From the NCBI GenBank assembly GCA_905250025.1, contig CAJNOJ010000065.1, positions 1 through 64,000 of the forward strand: a stretch of 64,000 nt of DNA, given 5' to 3'. A model generated the notes under the pieces. It had not been told where the DNA came from. It saw only the letters and a program-made list of their open reading frames with translations, and did not search any database. Made by a program: the position numbers and the translations under genes. The DNA is from Adineta ricciae (lineage: Eukaryota > Rotifera > Eurotatoria > Adinetida > Adinetidae). Below are positions 1 to 11,880 of the stretch, piece after piece; within the stretch, counting starts at the first letter, position 1, and the number at the start of each line of letters is the position of its first letter.

Positions 1-165
1 CTAGTCGGTCATTCTGAACAAAGCTAAATTTTTCCTCTTCTCTTTCTCTTGCCTTCTCTCTTTCGTGTCCGATTCATTGTATTAGAAAGAAGAGCAAACA
101 ACGGTCGTCATTTCATTTCTTTCCTATTCATCTGAAATCATTCTTCTTTCTTGAAATATCAATCA
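1..165 (+). other. Presumed 5' leader of the first gene
   Basis: Pyrimidine-rich sequence with no open frame of note. It lies directly upstream of the first ATG at 166 and is probably 5' untranslated or promoter sequence of that gene. No TATA box was seen. Confidence 0.3.
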
Positions 166-804
166 ATGGCAGCACCAACTGCACGTACATTTTACACGAC
201 TACTGTTAATCGTATGTATTCTTCACCAACATTACAAATCGAAATCAACCATTCATTTTAGGAATGGGCTCCTCGGAAGTACCTGGCCAAGTTTTGGACA
301 CATCGAATCGATTCGGCACACCGTGTCCACCAGTTCATCCAGTATTCTTCTCACACTTCTATGGAGTTGGATGGAATGCTGTGGTATGTAACAATGAACT
401 CATTCTGAATTTCATTCTATGTCATCTTTCAATAGATTGTTGGCTTATTATCTTGCATTCTTGCATTGATCTTTCTGTTAACATGTCTTTATTATTTGGC
501 GTTTCGTCGTCGTTACAAGAAAGATGTTTTCGATAATTCTGCACCAGTTGTAGTCGTTGACAAAGCAGCAGCTGCTACAATTCCTGTAACATGTTCATCT
601 CAAACGGCATCAACAACAATCATGAATGAACCAGGTAAAGAAACTAAAATCAACACTTACTCGGAACAAGCAACAGGACCTATACCTGCTGGCGAATTCG
701 TCAATGGTATGTCCTCAGTTGGTAATGGACATACGAATGGTCTCTTAGCTAATGGTAACGGCGACGCAAGTGAACTTCGTTTACTCCAACACGAACATCA
801 TTAG
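166..804 (+). CDS. Small single-pass membrane protein, unknown function
   Basis: Three exons, 166-211, 262-383 and 436-804, give 178 residues in one frame through two introns of 50 and 52 bases with GT/AG ends. The chain has a short N-terminal part (about residues 1-55) with a CPPVHP stretch. One strongly hydrophobic segment follows at about 56-78 (begins IVGLLSCILALIF), then a basic stop-transfer RRRYKK. The cytosolic tail of about 95 residues is rich in Thr, Asn and Gly. There is no clear signal peptide, so the topology with N-terminus outside is inferred from the positive-inside rule. A poly(A) signal AATAAA lies at 1021. I do not recognise the family; the short ectodomain, single helix and polar tail would suit a receptor-associated or adaptor membrane protein, but that is only a guess. 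Confidence 0.75.
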
Positions 805-1526
805 ATAGTCAATCGAGTAAAAAAGTATTTACACATATAGGCAGTCTTTTTTTTGGTATTGTTATTGTTGTTTACGTCTTGTGTATTTGTTACTTTTTTG
901 TCCAAATAACGAATGAATACATAAAATAATATTCTCTTTATATGTACGTGTGTATCTGTATTCGAATATTTGTGAAATAATCCTTGTGCTTTTTTCGTTG
1001 TGTTCATCTTGTTGAGAAAAAATAAAAATGTCATCTATCACTATTTCAGAAATTAAATGACTGAATATTGAATTATTTGAAAGACAAATTAGAGAGAATG
1101 CACACAAAGTGGAATTGTAAGTGAGGTAATTCTCTTCTTATTGCGAGTAGAAAGCACAATTATCAGTTTATACACGAATAACCGTTCTCTTAACCTTACG
1201 TCGTAACACCGAAAGTAAAGTACGGGTAACAAAAAGAACATTACTGACATTCATAAAAGAATAAACATGTTTTTATTCTGTGATAGTGTTGATAATAAAT
1301 AAGAACGCGAAGGAAAAACAAAAATTACATCATACGACACCTGTGCGCACTTAAAGGCTTGAGAAGTACGATAAAGGTTATCGTTTCAGTTCATTGATTC
1401 TTTCCATGCATTTGAGAGGCCCTTGAAGTATGATAATTGAATTGGATATAATTATCGTTTCGTTTTTTCGATTTCATTTCGTTTGTTTTCGACACTCCAT
1501 AGAGGAAACACCCTTTGAAAACATAC
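805..1526. other. Intergenic, 3' UTR and spacer
   Basis: About 720 bases between two co-oriented genes. It holds an AATAAA at 1021-1026 that probably serves the upstream gene. Short open frames here have no coding character. Nothing else was recognised. Confidence 0.5.
1021..1026 (+). terminator. Polyadenylation signal AATAAA
   Basis: Canonical AATAAA 217 bases after the stop of the small membrane protein gene, in T-rich surroundings. Confidence 0.45.
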
Positions 1527-4500
1527 ATGGTAAGTGTGATAAGCTATAAACATTTTCCAATCAAACCGAATGTTCTTTTCCTATTAGGCTATGCAACAAA
1601 AGGTTCACAACAAAGGCCACTTTCGTAATCAGAATGTCAGCACTTTGGGAGACTACGTCCGACGAAATGTATGAAACGGTGTATTCTCTTCTCTTGTCCA
1701 ATTCTTACTTTGTATTTTATTTTATAGAACATGACATGGCGTGAACAGAGGTTTGCGAACAGACAACACGATCTTGCATGGTATCAGTATCTCCGACGTC
1801 AAGCCGATCTGCCTGCTCAACACGGTATTCCATATGGTAAACGACAGCCATCTACACCGGCGAATAGCGATGAAACTGGAATAAGTAAAATCGACTTCGC
1901 TTCACCACCAGTCACTCTCACATGGCTCGACCTAAAAGCTGAAGCACCACCGAAAGATAAAGGTATAAAACGAACACTAACCAAAGCATTCTGTCCCTGG
2001 AAAGAAGTTGGCCAGCCAAAGATGTTACTCAAAGGAGGTCAGTAATCAGAAAAGCGTGCCTTTTCTCTCAGAGAAGCTATTGTATTGTGTTTGCTATAGT
2101 TAGCGGTATTGCTAAGCCAGGACAGTTAATGGCAATTATGGGTGCTAGTGGTGCTGGAAAAACCACGTTACTAAATATTTTAACTCAACGCCGACCCGGT
2201 AATCTGGCAGTGACTGGTGATGTAAGAGTGAACGGGACAAAAATGGGTCGGCATATTAATCGAGTGTCAGGATACGTGCAGCAAGAAGAATTGTTCATAC
2301 CGTCAATGACACCTCGGGAACATTTGTATTTTCATGTAAGATTTTTATTTCAGCGAACTCTCTTTCTCTCTATTATTATCGTTATTCCTTGATTCTAGGC
2401 CATGTTACGATTGAATCGCGACGTTACCAAAGATCGCCGAGTTGCTCGTGTTAACGAACTACTTGATTTTGTAAGATCTTATCTAGATTAGAGCAAACTT
2501 TTGTTGTTAACTAGTTTTTCTATTGTTTTGCAGTTGAATTTGAAGAAAGTAGAAAAAACCGTAATTGGAGAGACGGGTCGTATCAAAGGTTTATCCGGTG
2601 GTGAGAAACGACGTCTATTATTTGCTTCCGAAGTAGGATAATCATATACGATACTGTTTGCCAAATATGACCAAACATTCATCTATCGGTATCTAGGTGA
2701 TGACTGATCCACCATTACTGTTTGCTGATGAAGTAAGTGTCGATTTGGTAGTAAAGGTAGATGATTACGAACGATCTGATTCGATTGTAGCCAACATCAG
2801 GTCTTGACGGAAGCATGGCGTTTGTGATTTGTGATGCAATGCGTAAGTTATGTAACCAGGGGAAAACCATAGTGTGCACCATTCATCAGCCATCAAGTGA
2901 AATTTTCGAATTGTTCGACACGTAAGTTCTCTTCACAACTGTTTCTTTTTCATCAAGCTGAACGAATATCTTGTTCAGATTGTATCTGTTAGCTGAAGGT
3001 CGTGTTGCTTATTTTGGATCAAGAAAGAAAGCTCAGGATTTCTTTGGCAGGTTAGTTGAAAAGATTCTCGATATCAGAATAGAAATTCTAACTGAATATT
3101 TGTATTTAGTTTGGGTTATAATGCTCCAGCCAACTATAATCTCTCAGATTTCTATATCCAAACACTTGCAATCTTACCTTTCGATAGAGAAGCATCACTT
3201 GAACGAGTTGAAGTAAGCGTGAGCGAGTTACTTTGATATATTGACTTGTTGTCTTCTTGATCAGCATATTTGTGATGAATATGAAAAAACTCCGCTATAT
3301 GCTCAACATGTGGGAGAAGCAGAGCAATATCATACTATTGATGATGATCAAACAAATACACTTAGTAGTGTGTTCAATCGCTCACCAAAGTTTGTAGCGA
3401 TAGAGAAAATCGAGAAACTTATTTCTAACAAAATATGTTTTTGCTTTTTAGATATAAAGCTGGCTTCTTTCGTCAGCTTACTTGGCTATTATGGCGCTCA
3501 ACGATTGATACATTTCGCAATCCATTTGAGTTACGCTTACGTTTGTTGATCTCGATTGTCCTTTCGATCCTTTTTGGTCTGGTCTTCTTACGTTTGGAAT
3601 ATAACCAACAAGCATTTCAAAATATCTCAGCTGTTATTATGGTATTAATTGTTAACATTGCATTTTCAACTGTTCAAAAAAACGCTGATGTAATTTCCGA
3701 ACTTGAAAATTCAATATCGTTTTCTGAATTCTTTTCTCTTGTAGGGTATCAATCGACAGCTACCACTAGTTTTGAAAGAACACGACGATGGAATCTACCG
3801 CACTCTGCCTTATTATATTGCGAGAATGGTTCTAGAACTACCTTCATGTGCACTGTCGATATTCATATTAGGAACTATTGTGTATTGGATGGCAAATTTA
3901 TATGATAATACACAACATTATTTCATATTGCAAGGTATTCTGATCTTATGTGGAATTGTTTCGGTTTCTGTGGGTAAGTGTGAATGCGAAAAGAAAGATA
4001 CATGCTTGGTATATTCTTTTCGTTATCAGGAACCCTCATTGGAGTTTCGATGCCAACGCCTGACGCAGCTGCAGCATTGATTGTACCCGTTGTTCTTCCG
4101 CTATTTGTTTTCGCTGGTTTTTTTATTAATGCAAAGTTTGTGCAGAGAATTATCCGTATTCAAACACATGATTCGTATTGTTTATTTAGAACAATACCTA
4201 ACTGGCTCATTTGGCTCAAGTATATCTCATGGTTATACTATGGAAATGAAATGGGTCTGATTAATCAGTGGAAAGATGTCACATCAATCGATTGTGGTAC
4301 TGCACCGGCTGATGCTTGTTTTAAAAATGGTACTGACGTTCTCAATTATTACGGTTTCAAAGAGGTTTGCTAAACGAAGAATAAACTTTCTGATTTCATA
4401 ATTCGTAAATGTTTTTTAGAGCAATTACAATCGCAATTTGGGTTTACTGTTTGCTATGTTCGGTGGATTACAGCTTATAAGTTTCATTGTTTTGCTACTA

Positions 4501-4530
4501 CGAATGAAATTCCAACGAACAGTTGGCTAA
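1527..4530 (+). CDS. ABCG-family (White-type) half-transporter
   Basis: Sixteen exons (1527-1529, 1588-1668, 1728-2037, 2100-2335, 2399-2470, 2534-2632, 2697-2732, 2791-2921, 2979-3050, 3110-3212, 3265-3389, 3452-3689, 3745-3973, 4030-4135, 4190-4364, 4420-4530) give 708 residues. The N-terminal ATPase domain has Walker [10 protein letters not shown], signature LSGGEKRR, Walker B LLFADEPTSGLD and switch motif [10 protein letters not shown]. About six membrane helices follow in the ABC2-membrane domain, including an extracellular stretch with two cysteines ([12 protein letters not shown]) before the last helix. This order (ATPase first, one membrane domain) and length are those of ABCG half-transporters, which work as dimers and export lipids, sterols or pigment precursors. 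The start is the ATG at 1527, alone on its exon before a strong GTAAGT donor; an in-frame ATG at 1591 is the alternative. The substrate cannot be told from sequence. Confidence 0.94.
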
Positions 4531-5052
4531 AAATAACGAACTCCTTTACTTTCATATACATATGCGTATTCTTTTGTATGTCATGTTCAAGTTTGATGAA
4601 GAATAAATTTCTTTGTATAGATTTCTTTCTTCTATGCATAGCGAGAAATATATGTCTCATATTTTGATCAAATGTGTATATGTCGTCTCAAGTCACTTTT
4701 TCGTTTTGTCTTTCTTTGACGTTATTTTCATTTTTATGAACATCGAAAATGTTTATATATGCAGATACGCATAAGCGAATCAGTCTTCATCTTTCACGTA
4801 ATAGTCTTCTTCTTTCTCTTCTCTCTGTCACATCGATTTGCATTATATCTCGCCTTGAGTTTGCCTATGTACGAAGATAATGATGATGGTGACCATCTCA
4901 CCGTTATATATATATATCTTATTCATCACGAAGGAGAAAGTAAATGCAAGCTTATTACGCGGGTAGTGTAGGTTTACGCGCTTGCTTGCTGTTCATCTAT
5001 TTTCTAAATCTGACTTGCGATTACATATTTCATATACGATAAAGTTCAGATC
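4531..5052. other. Intergenic between ABCG and HSP70 genes
   Basis: About 520 bases. It holds the ABCG poly(A) signal at 4602-4607 and presumably the HSP70 promoter. By eye I found no convincing array of alternating GAA/TTC units of the kind bound by heat-shock factor. Short TATATA runs near 4753 and 4908 could be TATA-like but are not well placed. Confidence 0.5.
4602..4607 (+). terminator. Polyadenylation signal AATAAA of the ABCG gene
   Basis: Canonical hexamer about 70 bases after the ABCG stop codon, followed by T-rich sequence. Confidence 0.6.
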
Positions 5053-7403
5053 ATGTCGCGTGGCGGATCGAGTAGACATAGCAAAGCAATTGGAATTGAC
5101 TTAGGCACAACGTATTCATGCGTGGGTGTATTTCAACATGGTAAAGTTGAAATCATCGCCAATGACCAAGGAAATCGTACAACACCATCCTATGTCGCAT
5201 TCACAGATACAGAACGTTTGATTGGCGATGGAGCGAAAAGTCAAGCAGCAATGAACCCATCGAATACAGTTTTCGATGCGAAACGTTTAATTGGACGACG
5301 TTTTGATGATGAAACTGTACAAAAAGATATCAAATTATGGCCATTTAAAGTGGTCCATGGAAAAGACCGTAAACCATTCATTGAAGTTCAATACAAGGGC
5401 GAAAGAAAAGTATAGGTCATCGCGTTTACCCACCAATATGTTGAGTTTCTGTTTGTTTCTTAAAGCTTTTTTCTCCCGAAGAAATCTCTTCGATGGTATT
5501 AACCAAAATGAAAGAAACAGCTGAAGCATTTCTTGGCATTCCTATTAAACAAGCCGTTGTCACTGTTCCTGCATACTTCAATGATTCGCAACGACAGGTA
5601 AGAGCTACATGGATACTTTCTAGTTACGGAAATCTTTCTCAGGCGACGAAGGATGCTGGTACAATAGCTGGTCTCGACGTTCTCCGTATTATAAATGAAC
5701 CAACAGCGGCGGCACTTGCTTATGGTCTTGAAAAGAAACTCCATCGTGATCAGAATATACTCATTTATGATCTGGGTGGCGGTACATTCGATGTGTCAGT
5801 TTTAACAATCAGTGGTGGTGATGTTGGCGGTTCGGTATTTGAAGTTAAAGCAACTGGTATGAGCGATCGTATTTGAAAAATTGATGACTAAACTATTTGT
5901 TTATTTTAGCTGGAGATACACATTTAGGTGGCGAAGATTTTGATAATCGGTTGGTGCAGCATTTTGTCGAAGAATTTCGTCGAAAACACGGTAAAGACGT
6001 CTCGAAACATACCAAAGCTGTTCGACGCTTACGCAGTGCATGCGAACGGGCGAAACGGACACTATCATCATCGACAACGGCGTCAATCGAAATAGATTCA
6101 CTTTTCGAAGGAATCGACTTTAATACACAAATAAGTCGTGCACGTTTCGAAGAACTCAATATGGTAAATTGTCTGTATAATAATAATAATCTGATTCTTT
6201 TTACAAATAGGATATGTTTCGTGGGACGATTGGCCCTGTTGAACAAGCACTTCGTGACGCCAAATTACAAAAACGTGATATTGAAGAAGTGGTTTTAGTT
6301 GGTGGTTCGACACGTATACCTAAAGTTCAACAACTTTTATCAGATTTTTTCAACGGAAAACCTTTAAATAAGAATATTAATCCTGATGAGGCTGTTGCCT
6401 ACGGAGCTGCCGTACAAGCTGCTATTCTAAGAGGTAAAATACACAGAAAGAACGATTCTTTTTTTTCGAAACTCCGATGTCTAAACTATTTTCAGGTGAT
6501 CAAAGTGAAATGATTCGAGATGTACTACTCATTGATGTTACACCATTATCAATGGGTATTGAAACAGCTGGTGGTGTGATGACAAGATTGATTGAACGTA
6601 ATCAACGCATACCGTACAAAAAGGGGCAGACGTTTACAACATTCGCAGACAATCAAGTAAGAGTTCGAGAATACATTTGTAATCGATTGAAGAAGTTGAA
6701 ATTGTTTTAGCCAGCAGTAACGATTCAAGTGTATGAAGGTGAACGATCTATGACAAGAGACAATCATCTATTAGGCAAATTCGATTTGGAAGGTATACCA
6801 CCGGCACCACGTGGCATACCGCAGATTGAAGTGACATTCGATTTAGATGCCAATGGTAATGTATAAGATGTCCAATTTCACTTTTTGCATATGTTTTCTT
6901 TCTCTTTCTTTGCTAAAGGTATTCTTCAAGTCACTGCTGAAGACAAAAGTACAGGACGAAATAAAAGAATTGAAATTAAAAATGATAAAGGTCGTTTAAC
7001 ACAAGCTGAGATAGAACGTATGATAAACGATGCTGAAAAATATCGTGAAGACGACGAACGTACACGCGATCGTGTTAATGCCCGTAATCATCTGGAAACG
7101 TATCTGTATTCATGTAAACTAGCAGTGGAGAATTATAATGGAACAGCGATAAGCGATGCCGAAAAGTCAACAGTGATCAGTAGTTGTGAAGAAGTGCAAA
7201 GATGGTTAGATAGAAACCTATTAGCTGACAAAGAAGAAATCGAGCATCAGTATGCGGATATTGAAAGAAAATGTCAACGTATTATGACCAAAATGCATAG
7301 CGGCGGCGCCGGTGGACAACAACAACAACAACAACAACAATACAGTCGAAGTCAAAGTACGAGCGCTGGACATTCCGGTCCACGAGTTGAAGAAGTTGAC
7401 TGA
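5053..7403 (+). CDS. hsp70: Cytosolic HSP70 molecular chaperone, intron-rich
   Basis: Eight exons (5053-5409, 5466-5597, 5643-5856, 5910-6163, 6211-6433, 6496-6656, 6711-6855, 6919-7403) give 656 residues. The ATPase domain carries the three HSP70 signatures: [13 protein letters not shown] near residue 14, [12 protein letters not shown] near 205, and [17 protein letters not shown] near 345. The substrate-binding domain follows ([14 protein letters not shown]). The C-terminus ends GPRVEEVD, the EEVD tail that docks TPR co-chaperones and marks the nucleo-cytosolic class. A Gly/Gln stretch with eight glutamines (from about 7317) precedes the tail. The protein folds clients in an ATP cycle with J-proteins and exchange factors. 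Seven introns, one of only 45 bases, suggest a constitutive or cognate-type copy, since strongly heat-induced animal HSP70 genes are usually intronless. It converges on RRP12 with 258 bases between stops. Confidence 0.97.
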
Positions 7404-7661
7404 AAAATCATCCCTCGTTTTTCTTTTTGTCTTTGTTTTTCCTATTGCTTTCTATTTGTCTATTAATCAGTGATATTCATTAAATTCGCTAGCAGGTTTT
7501 CTCATTCCATCAGAATTTGTTCTTGAGAATATGCACAGGAGAGCAAAAGAAAAAGAGAGAGAAAGTTCGGAGATGTTGGTAACGAATCTATTTTTTTCTT
7601 TCTAAACAAAACGTGATGTAACAATTAGAAAACAGAAAACAAACAACAACTGAAAGATCGG

Positions 7662-10600
7662 TTATTTCTTCAAACGCTTCACACTCTTCTTATGGTGTCG
7701 TTCTTTGGCGCCTAATTTAGCACCACGATTTGCACCGCGTTTAGCTGCGCCAACAATTTGTTCAAATTGACCTTTGAATTTACCTCGTTTTCTATGAACA
7801 GAAAAAAGGAATGAATACAAACATAGAAACATCATCGTCTTACCGCTTGTTTAGTGCGTTAAAATCGAGTTTAATATAAGCATATGGATCATGTTTATTA
7901 GCCAATTTACGATCACCACCCGCTCCACGCTATAAGACATAATTTACGATAGAAAACTCAAATATTCGATGTTTTCCATCTACCTTGGTTTTATAAGCTT
8001 CACCTGGTCGTTGCTTATTAGGTTGATTTAATGGCCGATGAATACCACCGCCACCAGCTAGTGAACCAAAGAAAGTGGAGTGAACTATATCGTTTACTTT
8101 TACGCTTTGACTAACCTCGATATTTTGAATGAACACTCTGACTTTTCTTGTCATTGAATTGGTAGTCTTCGTCGTCATCGTCGTCATCGTCTTCTTTCTG
8201 AGCACGTTTTCGTTTATTTTTTGCGCGTTGACTTAAAGACAATGTTTCCATTAAATCTTTGATATCCTCGCGATTCATATCGTCATCATCATCAAAGTCG
8301 GATTCTTGTTGTTGTCGTTGTTGATCGTCTTCATCGTCGATGTCAATGATAAGACGACCATCAGGTGCGCTACGGAATCTAGAGTTCTGTCGTTTAGCTC
8401 TGGAGGCTTGTTTCATTGCTTCAGTCTCACGTTCCGTCAACGGTTTTGTGGCTAAAACATAGCGCGATATGTGCAAAAAACAAGCCTAACGAGATAGCAC
8501 GAGTGCTAACATACCATAGATACTTCTTGCTGCTGTTGGCTCTGTTAAATCAAGAGGATCATCTTCGTTTGCTTCTTTAATCCATAGAGCCGACTTTTGT
8601 TGTCGTCGTTTTGTACTTGCTGTTGTTCGTGCTGTGGCAATCGTTCGAGTGTCATCGATTCTTCCAAGATGCTGATCATTGTCATCGTCGGAGTCGTCAA
8701 GTAACTGATCAATGGTAAGTTTCGGTCGAACAGTGAATGTTGTTTCGTTATCATCGACATATTCGTCATCATCATCAACTTTTGTGATGATGCTTTGACC
8801 GATAGTTGATGTTCCTTTACGGCGTCGTTCTTTGCGTGCATGCATCTTGTTTATATAAGACATTTGAGGATGAAAACTAGCTGGAAATAAATCACGTAAT
8901 GCATCAAATCTAAAAAGCAAGTCGGGTGGTATTCTTTCATGGAAAGAAACTAATGTTAACGTACCCAAATATTCGAACAAGTTTTTGTAAGATTAATTTG
9001 AGTTTTGAACGATAAGTAAAATTATTTTCTTCTCGCATGACTGTCAATGCATGGGCCTAGAGATACAACAAATAAAAATTTAATCGAAGACATCTCTTGA
9101 ATGAATATCTTACCAATTGATCAATATATTTTGACAGAATGGTTTCGTTGAGAATAATTAGTAATACTCGACAGAAACTTAGAGCTGCTTGAACGATTTG
9201 TCGTTCTTTCGACTGAAGTATTAATATCAATGTCGACACCAATTCATCGACGATCGAGCCAGCGATATTTTCTCGAAATTCCAAACATAAACGACTGATA
9301 GCAAGTACAGTAGCTGATGTCATCGACGGCGAATGAGGACTGACAAGACCAGCCATGAGAAAATGAAAGAAACCTGTCAGAGAATCTAGAACAAGAAATT
9401 ACACGAAGAATATGAATTACAATTTCAAACCAATCGATCTTACCGATAAACGAATGTTCACTTAATGTTGTCCAAAGTCGTGCACATTTGATAATGAGTA
9501 AATATGCGTCATGTCTCGTACGGCTGTTGATTTCATGAAGACATTGAACTGCCTGAAGTGAAAAGATGTTGAAAGGATCAAGGCGGGGAGTGGCATTGCT
9601 TACTTGTGGTACGATTTGTTTGATCTTTGCAACTGTTTGGTTAGTGGGCATGTCAAGTAAACTTGAGATACACCGAATTTGTGACTAAAATTTCAGAGTT
9701 AATCAGATGATCTGTTAAATCGATGAACATACGCCTTTCAAAGCTGATTGTGATTTGGTTAATGAAGCAAGAAGATGTTCGAGTAGAATGTTTGCGCGAG
9801 TTTCATTCAAAAACTGTTGAATAGTCAATGTCGAACGCGTACATAATTCTTCTAGAATTCGGTACGATTTTTTCATCACACTTCGCTTAACAGTTCCATC
9901 CTTCTAAACATATCCGTACAAACAAATGTCATCGTGTCTTCTTTCTACATACCACTGCGAACAATTGTTTCAATTTTTGTTCTAACAATTCCAAACGTTT
10001 CTCATCCAAGTAAGGTACCAAAGCCAATACAATATCGAGCAAATAAGTTCTAGAATAGAGAGACAAAAGAGCAGTGTATTGTTACCAATTATGAATGACA
10101 TACAATGTTATTTGATCAATATCAGCATTTTGAGTTTTTTCTAAACTTCGATCAAAGAATTGCTGACATAATACCGAATCCGTAATCATTAGATAACGTT
10201 TAATTGTTTCAAAGACACTCTGACGAACTGGATCGCGTGACATGTTCCATTTTTCACTTGTATACATGTTGAATAATAACGGGAGGTAATTTTTCGCGTA
10301 TTTAGCGACTTCCTGTTGATCATTTTCTAAATTGATCAAAGAAAATTACGTCACGAATTTCATGAGGAACTAGTCTTCAAAGTTTACCATCATTTGTTTT
10401 GGAAATCAGATTTCGTAGGCCAGCCAAGAGATGCAATCTCAAATCTGGCCGTTTAGTCAATGATGTGCCAATACCTTTGGCAACTAATTTCAAACTGGTG
10501 GAAATATCGGTTGCGTATGAACAATAGCCCGGAAATAACGACCAAATTTGATCTTGTAAGGTCGATAGAACAGTTGCATTCGTTGAATCGCCTTTTTCAC

Positions 10601-11792
10601 GAAGATTATCCGCTGAAAAAAAAGATACCAGATATCGTTCGCATCGCGACAGAAGAAAGAACTAACTCACCAGTTGTTTGTAATTGAAATGCAATCGGTA
10701 AAAAGTAAGACACAAAATGATTCAATTCCGTGTGTGCTATATTATCTCTGAGTAACGGGAGTAACCATGACTGTTCTAATTGAACATCATTGATTGTGCC
10801 AGTTAGATTCAGTGGGATAACTTGCAAGATATTTTTCGGACCAAATACACGGATTGCTTTACCAACCGTCGAGTCTAATTCGGGCAAAAATGAGAAATCT
10901 TTTGTTGCTCGCAAACCAGATAATGACGATAAACACTGAAAAAAGAACCAAGCAGAAATGAAATCAATGGTGAATGAAGTTTTTTAGGAATACTTTTTGG
11001 CAGAATTCGAAGTAATCTTTTCCCATTAGTTCAAACATGTCGCCAAGTAAGTTTAGAACATAATTCCATGACAATGTGTAAGCATAGGTTAATCCATGCT
11101 CCACAAGTTGAAATAATTGTTTTAATAATAGACTAGAACGTAATGCTTCAATTTGAGGCTTTAGAATAGTTTTGATAATTGTCTAGTTTCAGAAAAGAAA
11201 GAAATGAGAAGCGTTGTTTGGAACAGTTTACGCGAAATTACTTTGAGAACATTAGTTGCTTTGGTTTGTACGCGTTTGTAAACAGAGAGAAGACATTCAT
11301 TAATACAGATTTCAAATAATTTCGAAATAAAATTCAGACAGGCAGCAGAATCCGAACGATGAAAAGCACAGTATGCTCGACAGATACCATCCAACCAAAC
11401 AATCATCTGTTGTTGATCATTTTTAGCTGGTTGACGATCGAGCAATGTCTAAACACGAAAGGTAACATTCCATTGTTCATTTATGAAGAAACAGTTTAGA
11501 CACTCACCTGAATAACACGTGGATTGACTTGTATCATTGATGCATTGGTCATTGCTGTACCAACAGTTGTTTTTGAATATTGAGATATTCGGTCTATCTC
11601 ATGTTTGGCAGCTGCTAGTGTTGATGACGATGGAATGTCCATGGATGTTGATTTCGATGAAGGTAACGATGCTAATAATTGAAGTTTTGCAGCATCGCGG
11701 TGTTTCGTTCGAGATGGATTCGATGAACTTGCGCCGTGTTTTTTCCATTTCGGAGCAAGTTTATTATTTGTATTATGTAGTCGCACTCTCAT
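7662..11792 (-). CDS. RRP12: RRP12-like ribosome biogenesis HEAT-repeat protein
   Basis: Seventeen exons run from 11508-11792 down to 7662-7791; their lengths sum to 3237 bases, giving 1078 residues, a little short of typical RRP12 (about 1200-1300). Family landmarks are clear: the basic N-terminus (KWKKHGASSSNP), the segment SWLLPLLRDNI in the NUC173 region, LFPGYCSYATD, KSYRILEEL, and the long helical-repeat middle. The C-terminus is acidic then basic (runs of Asp near residues 745-970, ending KKSVKRLKK). RRP12 binds pre-40S and pre-60S particles in the nucleolus and helps their maturation and export. All introns are about 50-65 bases. It lies 88 bases downstream of the EXD3 stop on the same strand, with a strong splice acceptor 8 bases before its ATG, so it may be the second gene of an operon. 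Confidence 0.95.
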
Positions 11793-11799
11793 GTTTTAT

Positions 11800-11825
11800 C
11801 TTGAAAAAGAAAACAAAAAAAAACG
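11800..11825 (-). promoter_or_regulatory. Candidate splice acceptor just upstream of RRP12 start
   Basis: On the minus strand a long pyrimidine tract ends in CTTTTTCAAG, with the AG at 11800-11801, 8 bases before the RRP12 ATG. No matching donor is needed if a spliced leader is added in trans. The whole gap to the EXD3 stop is 88 bases and holds no canonical AATAAA. Spliced-leader trans-splicing is known in rotifers; its use here is inference. A cis intron from an unseen exon is the alternative. Confidence 0.45.
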
Positions 11826-11880
11826 AGTATAAATTGTTCCAGTATAAATAAACACAAAAATTTCGTTATTAGAAAAACTA

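Noticed and set aside
436-460. Partial likeness to the start of the rotifer spliced-leader sequence (GGCTTATTA)
   Set aside because: Only nine bases match and they lie inside a transmembrane coding exon; chance.
5053-7403. HSP70 gene as a bacterial DnaK import
   Set aside because: The EEVD tail, eukaryotic signatures and seven introns mark a normal cytosolic animal HSP70.
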